NCBI RefSeq assembly: GCF_003853415.1 | Contig: NZ_QTPP01000030.1 | Span: forward strand, 34,129-98,128 | Direction: 5' to 3' | Length of the DNA stretch: 64,000 nt | DNA from: Burkholderia sp. Bp9142 | GTDB taxonomy: Bacteria; Pseudomonadota; Gammaproteobacteria; Burkholderiales; Burkholderiaceae | In this document: piece after piece, positions 60,589 through 64,000 of the stretch | Numbering within the stretch: the first letter of the stretch is position 1 | Layout: each line of letters opens with the position of its first letter | Position numbers and translations under genes: made by a program | Notes under the pieces: generated by a model | The model's input: only the letters and a program-made list of their open reading frames with translations | Told to the model about the DNA's origin: nothing | The model's database searches: none

Positions 60589-60921
60589 CCTCGCAGCCCC
60601 TTTCGCCTTCCTTCTCGCGCACGCTACCCTGGGTTTATCCCGGTCAGTGGCGGAACGGTGTCGCAATGAATCACCGTTGTGCCCGACCGCCCGCGCCGCG
60701 ACCTGCGTCCTCTCTCCCCCGAATTGAAGCGCAAGATCTGGAGCGCGCCATCACACCGACGCCGTTAGACTGGGTTCATCGACTTTCATCGTGGACACGG
60801 TCGTGCTCGCAACGCTTCCCGACATCGCCTCGCCGACCATCGCGCCGCGACCGTCCGGGCTTATTTGGGCGCTCACGACATACCCGCACGACACCCCATC
60901 GCTGACGAACGAGGTACACCC

Positions 60922-61665
60922 GTGAACATCGCCGATCTACAGCCCGCCGTCGAATCTGTCGACTTCGTGCAACGCGTGGGTGCACTCGACTGGATCGCCG
61001 CCGGTACCGAACTCGATCGCTATGGATGCGCTCGCGTACCGGGCCTTCTGTCCGCGGACGAATGCACGGCACTGGCATCGCTCTATGCGCGAGATGCGCT
61101 TTACCGGTCGCGCGTCGTCATGGCGCGGCACGGCTTCGGCCGCGGTGAATACCGGTATTTCGCTTATCCGCTGCCGGCAGTTGTCGACGCATTGCGAACG
61201 GCGATCTACCCGCATCTCGCACCGATCGCGAATCGCTGGAACCGGGCACTCGGGGTCGACGTCCGCTACCCGGCCGATCACGCGGCATTCCTCGAGCGCT
61301 GCCACGCGGCGGGACAGACGCGTCCGACGCCGCTGATCCTGCAGTACGGTCCGGACGACTACAACTGCCTGCATCAGGACCTGTATGGCGAGCACGTCTT
61401 TCCGCTGCAGGTCGCGATCCTGCTGTCGGCGCCGGGCCGCGATTTCACGGGTGGCGAGTTCGTGGTGACGGAACAGCGGCCGCGCATGCAATCGCGTGCG
61501 GAAGTGGTGCCGCTGACGCAAGGCGACGCGGTGATCTTCGCCGTGCATGGCCGGCCCGTGCAGGGAACGCGCGGGGTCTATCGGGTCAACCTGCGTCACG
61601 GCGTGAGCCGTATCCGGACCGGGCACCGCCATACGGTCGGCATCATCTTTCATGATGCGCAGTAG
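60922..61665 (+). CDS. 2-oxoglutarate/Fe(II)-dependent oxygenase
   Basis: A 247-residue soluble oxygenase with a double-stranded beta-helix. The facial triad and 2OG-binding residues are readable: LHQDLYGEHVFPLQ near residue 150 (H-x-D), VHGRPVQGTRGVYRVNLRHG near 215 (distal His and Arg). GRDFTGGEFVVTEQRPR matches the prolyl-4-hydroxylase-like subgroup. The GTG at 60922 follows GAGGTACACCC and gives the best start; an upstream extension is not supported. Substrate unknown; no partner gene is adjacent. Confidence 0.83.
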   Translation: MNIADLQPAVESVDFVQRVGALDWIAAGTELDRYGCARVPGLLSADECTALASLYARDALYRSRVVMARHGFGRGEYRYFAYPLPAVVDALRTAIYPHLAPIANRWNRALGVDVRYPADHAAFLERCHAAGQTRPTPLILQYGPDDYNCLHQDLYGEHVFPLQVAILLSAPGRDFTGGEFVVTEQRPRMQSRAEVVPLTQGDAVIFAVHGRPVQGTRGVYRVNLRHGVSRIRTGHRHTVGIIFHDAQ

Positions 61666-61714
61666 CGGCAGTCGATGCGGGCGCGGCATTGCCTGTCGCT
61701 GCATCATGCCCGGA
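61664..61714. repeat. 51-bp direct repeat, copy 1
   Basis: Begins AGCGGCAGTCGATGCG and ends ATGCCCGGA, overlapping the oxygenase stop codon. It matches 61777-61827 at roughly 43 of 51 positions with a constant 113-bp offset and no gaps. Confidence 0.6.
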
Positions 61715-61997
61715 CTCATTCCGCGCGGCGGCCTGACATCGCCATGCGGTTGGCGTCACCTTCCGCCACTCGCGGCAGCGGCAACCGACGCGAGCGCGGC
61801 ATTGTCGGTCGCTGCCTCGTGCCCGGATGCGTGCGTGCACAGCAGGGCGACCGGGCATCGCCAGCACCGCGGCCGTGCTGGCTCATGAAATGCGCGTGTG
61901 GAGATTCATCGCCCTCGCGACGAGTCGCACCGTCAGGTGAGCGACCGAGCGGGACAATACGCACCTGTTGCCATTCACACACGACCGACAGGTCGAC
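61666..61997. other. Intergenic region with 51-bp diverged direct repeat
   Basis: A 332-bp region between the oxygenase and the convergent exporter gene. Apart from the two repeat copies and the small inverted repeat GCGA-CGAG-TCGC near 61917-61928, no gene or RNA is recognised. Confidence 0.45.
61777..61827. repeat. 51-bp direct repeat, copy 2
   Basis: Begins AGCGGCAACCGACGCG and ends GTGCCCGGA. Differences from copy 1 are scattered substitutions only, suggesting an old 113-bp tandem duplication. Confidence 0.6.
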
Positions 61998-63422
61998 CTA
62001 CCCTTGCGCCGCACTCGCCCGGAGCCGGTCGCCCGCATCGGACGCAAGCCGCGCATAGCCCGGCAACGTCAGCAGCGCGAGCACGCCCGCGGCAACGAAC
62101 GCCCAGCGAAAATCGTCGAGTACATAGTGAATCCCGGCCGCATCGCCGCGCATCAGCGCGGCGAGCCGCAGCGCCAGCGCGCCGAATGCGATCCCCATCC
62201 CGATCGTCATCTGCTGCGCGGCGCTCCACAGGGTGCTCGCGGCGCTCGTCTGGTGCGACGGAATATCGGCATAGGCGAGCGTCGCCAGCGTCGTGAACTG
62301 CATCGAGCGCGTCAGCCCATAGACGAATACGACGAGCAGCGTGATCGCGAGCGGCGTCGACGCGGTCAGCCAGCCGCATGCGATCGTGAAGAAGCCGACG
62401 ATCGTCACGTCGACGAGCGCGACGCGGCGAAACCCGAACCGGTCGAGGATCCACGACGTGCCCGCCTTCATGCCCAGATTGCCGAGCGCGCTCGCGAGCA
62501 ACAGCAAACCGGACTGGAACGGCGACAGCCCGAAGCCAATCTGGAACAGCAATGGCAGCAGATAAGGCACCGCATTGACCGCAATCCGCGTGATCGATCC
62601 GGTGAGGACCGTTACCGAGAAGGTCGGCACCTTCAGCGTCGTGAAGTCGAGCAGCGGGTGCGCGCAACGCCGCGCATGCATCCACGCGGCAATGCCGAAC
62701 AATACGCTGGCCCCGACCAGCACGGCGGCACGCGTGAATTGCGCATCCTGCTGACCAGCCGTTTCGGTACCCAGCAGCAGACAGGTCAGCGCACTGCCGG
62801 CCAGCGCGAACCCGACCCAATCAAGCGGTCGCTGTTCATTCGCGCGCGTATTCCGGACGATCAGCCACGTACAGACCAGCGCGGCGAGGCCAAGCGGCAC
62901 GTTCAACAGGAAGATCCATCGCCAGGACGCGTAGGTCGTGATGAAGCCGCCGATCGGCGGCCCCACGACCGGCGCAACGATACCCGGCCACGTGATCGTC
63001 GCGATCGCACGCATCAGCCGTGCTTTCTCGGTGCTGCGCACGACGATCATCCGCCCGACCGGCACCATCATCGCCCCGCCGACGCCCTGCAACAGGCGTG
63101 CGGCCGTAAACGTCACCACGCCGTTGGACAGCCCGCACAGAATCGACGCCCCGGTAAAGATCACGATCGCACTGCCGAACACTGTGCGTGAACCGTATCG
63201 GTCCGCAATCCAGCCGCTGATCGGGATGAATACCGCGAGCGCCAGCATGTAGGCCGTCATCCCGAGGCTCAGCGCATTCGGCCCGACGCCGAAGGAGCGC
63301 GCCATTTGCGGCAGCGCGGTCGCGATCACGGTCGTATCGAGATACTCCATGAAGAAGGTCGCGGCGACGAGATACGGCAAGAAGTCGGTCGTCCGACCAC
63401 TCTGAGCAGAGCTGGAAGCCAT
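61998..63422 (-). CDS. MFS exporter, DHA2 (EmrB/QacA) family
   Basis: A 474-residue drug:H+ antiporter with about 14 TM segments. TM1 motif FFMEYLDTTVIATALPQMARSFGV is the DHA2 motif D1. The loop SGWIADRYGSRTVFG and antiporter motif C in TM5 (GIVAPVVGPPIGGFI) follow, then YASWRWIFLLNVPLG. The ATG at 63422 is preferred to a start at 63509, which would add a non-hydrophobic Cys-containing tail. No membrane-fusion partner or regulator is adjacent, so the substrate is unknown. Confidence 0.88.
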   Translation of the reverse strand: MASSSAQSGRTTDFLPYLVAATFFMEYLDTTVIATALPQMARSFGVGPNALSLGMTAYMLALAVFIPISGWIADRYGSRTVFGSAIVIFTGASILCGLSNGVVTFTAARLLQGVGGAMMVPVGRMIVVRSTEKARLMRAIATITWPGIVAPVVGPPIGGFITTYASWRWIFLLNVPLGLAALVCTWLIVRNTRANEQRPLDWVGFALAGSALTCLLLGTETAGQQDAQFTRAAVLVGASVLFGIAAWMHARRCAHPLLDFTTLKVPTFSVTVLTGSITRIAVNAVPYLLPLLFQIGFGLSPFQSGLLLLASALGNLGMKAGTSWILDRFGFRRVALVDVTIVGFFTIACGWLTASTPLAITLLVVFVYGLTRSMQFTTLATLAYADIPSHQTSAASTLWSAAQQMTIGMGIAFGALALRLAALMRGDAAGIHYVLDDFRWAFVAAGVLALLTLPGYARLASDAGDRLRASAAQG

Positions 63423-63710
63423 GAACGATGCAGTTGCGGAAGGCGGAACACACCGGCAACCGTTCGCGGCAGCCGGACGAGTGGCGATATTACCTTGAAG
63501 CGTCCGCATTCCGCTCTGCCGACACGTGGCGCTGAAGCTACTTTATGCGCATAGATCAGACTTGGCTCGGCGACAAACCACACACGCCACTGACGTCAAG
63601 AAAGCGCGCATTTGAGCCGATATCGGCGAAGATCGACAACGTTACTCGCCCATCTGGCCGTCCTGGCGAAGGCTGTACCGCTCACCTCGACACGCATCGC
63701 TCCAATCAGC

Positions 63711-63917
63711 TCACCCCTGGTCGTCGGTTGTCCCTTGATAGACCACGGCGCCATCAGACATCCGAATCAGCGAAAACTTCATATTGGCGAACGGGCCTAC
63801 ATCGCCGTCTGCATCCTGGAATTTTGCGTGAAACGGTACATGGACACAGCCGGCGTGAGACTGCGCAGCACATCCCAGCAGAGAGAAGCAAAACAGAAGC
63901 GGTACGAGCTTTTTCAT
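63711..63917 (-). CDS. Short lipoprotein-like protein, possibly truncated
   Basis: A 68-residue exported protein: KKLVPLLFCFSLLGCAAQ is a signal with a lipobox-like LLGC, followed by GCVHVPFHAKFQDADGDVG and SLIRMSDGAVVYQGTTDDQG, then a TGA stop. The last stretch reads like the beginning of a beta-sandwich domain cut short. Dropping one G from the GGGG just before the stop would extend the frame for about 44 residues, so a frameshift is possible. GGTAAGGTC precedes the ATG. Local GC is lower than in the rest of the window. Function unknown. Confidence 0.55.
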   Translation of the reverse strand: MKKLVPLLFCFSLLGCAAQSHAGCVHVPFHAKFQDADGDVGPFANMKFSLIRMSDGAVVYQGTTDDQG

Positions 63918-64000
63918 TGGTATTGACCTTACCCCGCCGAGTACACCATTCGTAAGTTAGTGGGCTCGCCGTTTTTCGGTTGATGCAATTGCCGGAATTG

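Larger units (their letters stand above)
60491..60921. other. Intergenic region pit to 2OG oxygenase
   Basis: A 431-bp region. It holds the pit 3' hairpin and three tandem octamers at 60565-60588. An AT-richer stretch near 60775-60800 could carry the oxygenase promoter. A 30-codon reading frame in 60676-60780 was considered but not called. No other feature is seen. Confidence 0.45.

Noticed and set aside
60676..60780. Possible 30-codon gene (GTG start, ending KRKIWSAPSHRRR) upstream of the 2OG oxygenase
   Set aside because: No ribosome site, no known family, and in GC-rich DNA a frame this short is expected by chance.
63582..63713. Extension of the short lipoprotein by frameshift as a confirmed pseudogene
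   Set aside because: The extended 44 residues show no recognisable domain, so truncation is only suggested and not claimed as a pseudogene.
1..64000. tRNA, rRNA, insertion sequence, phage or CRISPR elements
   Set aside because: Reading for T-loop-like motifs, transposase motifs, terminal inverted repeats and regularly spaced repeats gave nothing supportable.

Overview
The window looks like a replicon of a Burkholderia species, most probably Burkholderia cepacia complex and a secondary chromosome. The grounds are about 67% GC with GC-ending codons, two OmpC-type Gram-negative porins, many LysR/GntR/MocR/TetR regulators beside catabolic genes, and the absence of ribosomal or other core information-processing genes. 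This is inference from style; no rRNA or tRNA gene is visible to confirm it. There is no phage, insertion sequence, CRISPR array or secretion-system cluster. The window reads as a string of small metabolic modules, mostly one to four genes each with a local regulator.

Layout. 1-4.7 kb: sugar-acid catabolism (ManD-like dehydratase cut by the window edge, GntR/FCD regulator, divergent fructuronate-reductase-type dehydrogenase and an ACS-type MFS permease), with two identical 15-bp operator-like sites in the divergent promoter. 4.9-8.4 kb: a tightly coupled four-gene exported operon (Tat-exported DsrE-like protein, orphan ModA/sulfate-type binding protein, c4-type dihaem cytochrome, TsdA-like dihaem cytochrome), probably for thiosulfate/tetrathionate or related sulfur redox chemistry. 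8.4-19.4 kb: secreted beta-propeller protein, porin, LysE exporter, metallophosphoesterase, an OmpR/EnvZ-type two-component system beside an exported thioredoxin, and a PaiB/MocR pair. 19.5-21.7 kb: a class A penicillin-binding protein.

21.8-27.5 kb is a purine nucleoside scavenging block: NCS2 permease plus adenosine/adenine deaminase, LysR regulator, and a porin plus Tat-exported nucleoside hydrolase operon. 27.7-33.6 kb: L,D-transpeptidase, MFS symporter and a large mechanosensitive channel. 33.7-39.6 kb is lysine/pipecolate catabolism (aminoadipate semialdehyde dehydrogenase, lysine permease, pipecolate-oxidase-like flavoenzyme, TetR regulator). 39.8-45 kb: phospholipase-D-like protein with DeoR regulator, a small unknown protein, DMT exporter and NadE. 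45.1-48.5 kb: a tandem pair of acid-type serine peptidases (S53 sedolisin and S10 carboxypeptidase), both without an obvious signal peptide. 48.7-53.5 kb: LysE/Lrp pair, and a LysR-controlled guanidinobutyrase-type ureohydrolase with a permease.

53.6-57 kb: metE and divergent metR with MetR-type half-sites between them. 57-58.8 kb: cobalt uptake genes cbtB-cbtA behind a cobalamin riboswitch, with a divergent histidine-phosphatase-like gene lacking the RHG arginine. MetE is the B12-independent methionine synthase, so two B12-linked systems lie side by side. 58.8-64 kb: Pit phosphate transporter behind a Pho-box-like site, a 2OG-Fe(II) oxygenase, a 51-bp diverged direct repeat, a DHA2-type drug exporter, and a short, apparently truncated lipoprotein-like gene in lower-GC DNA at the right edge.
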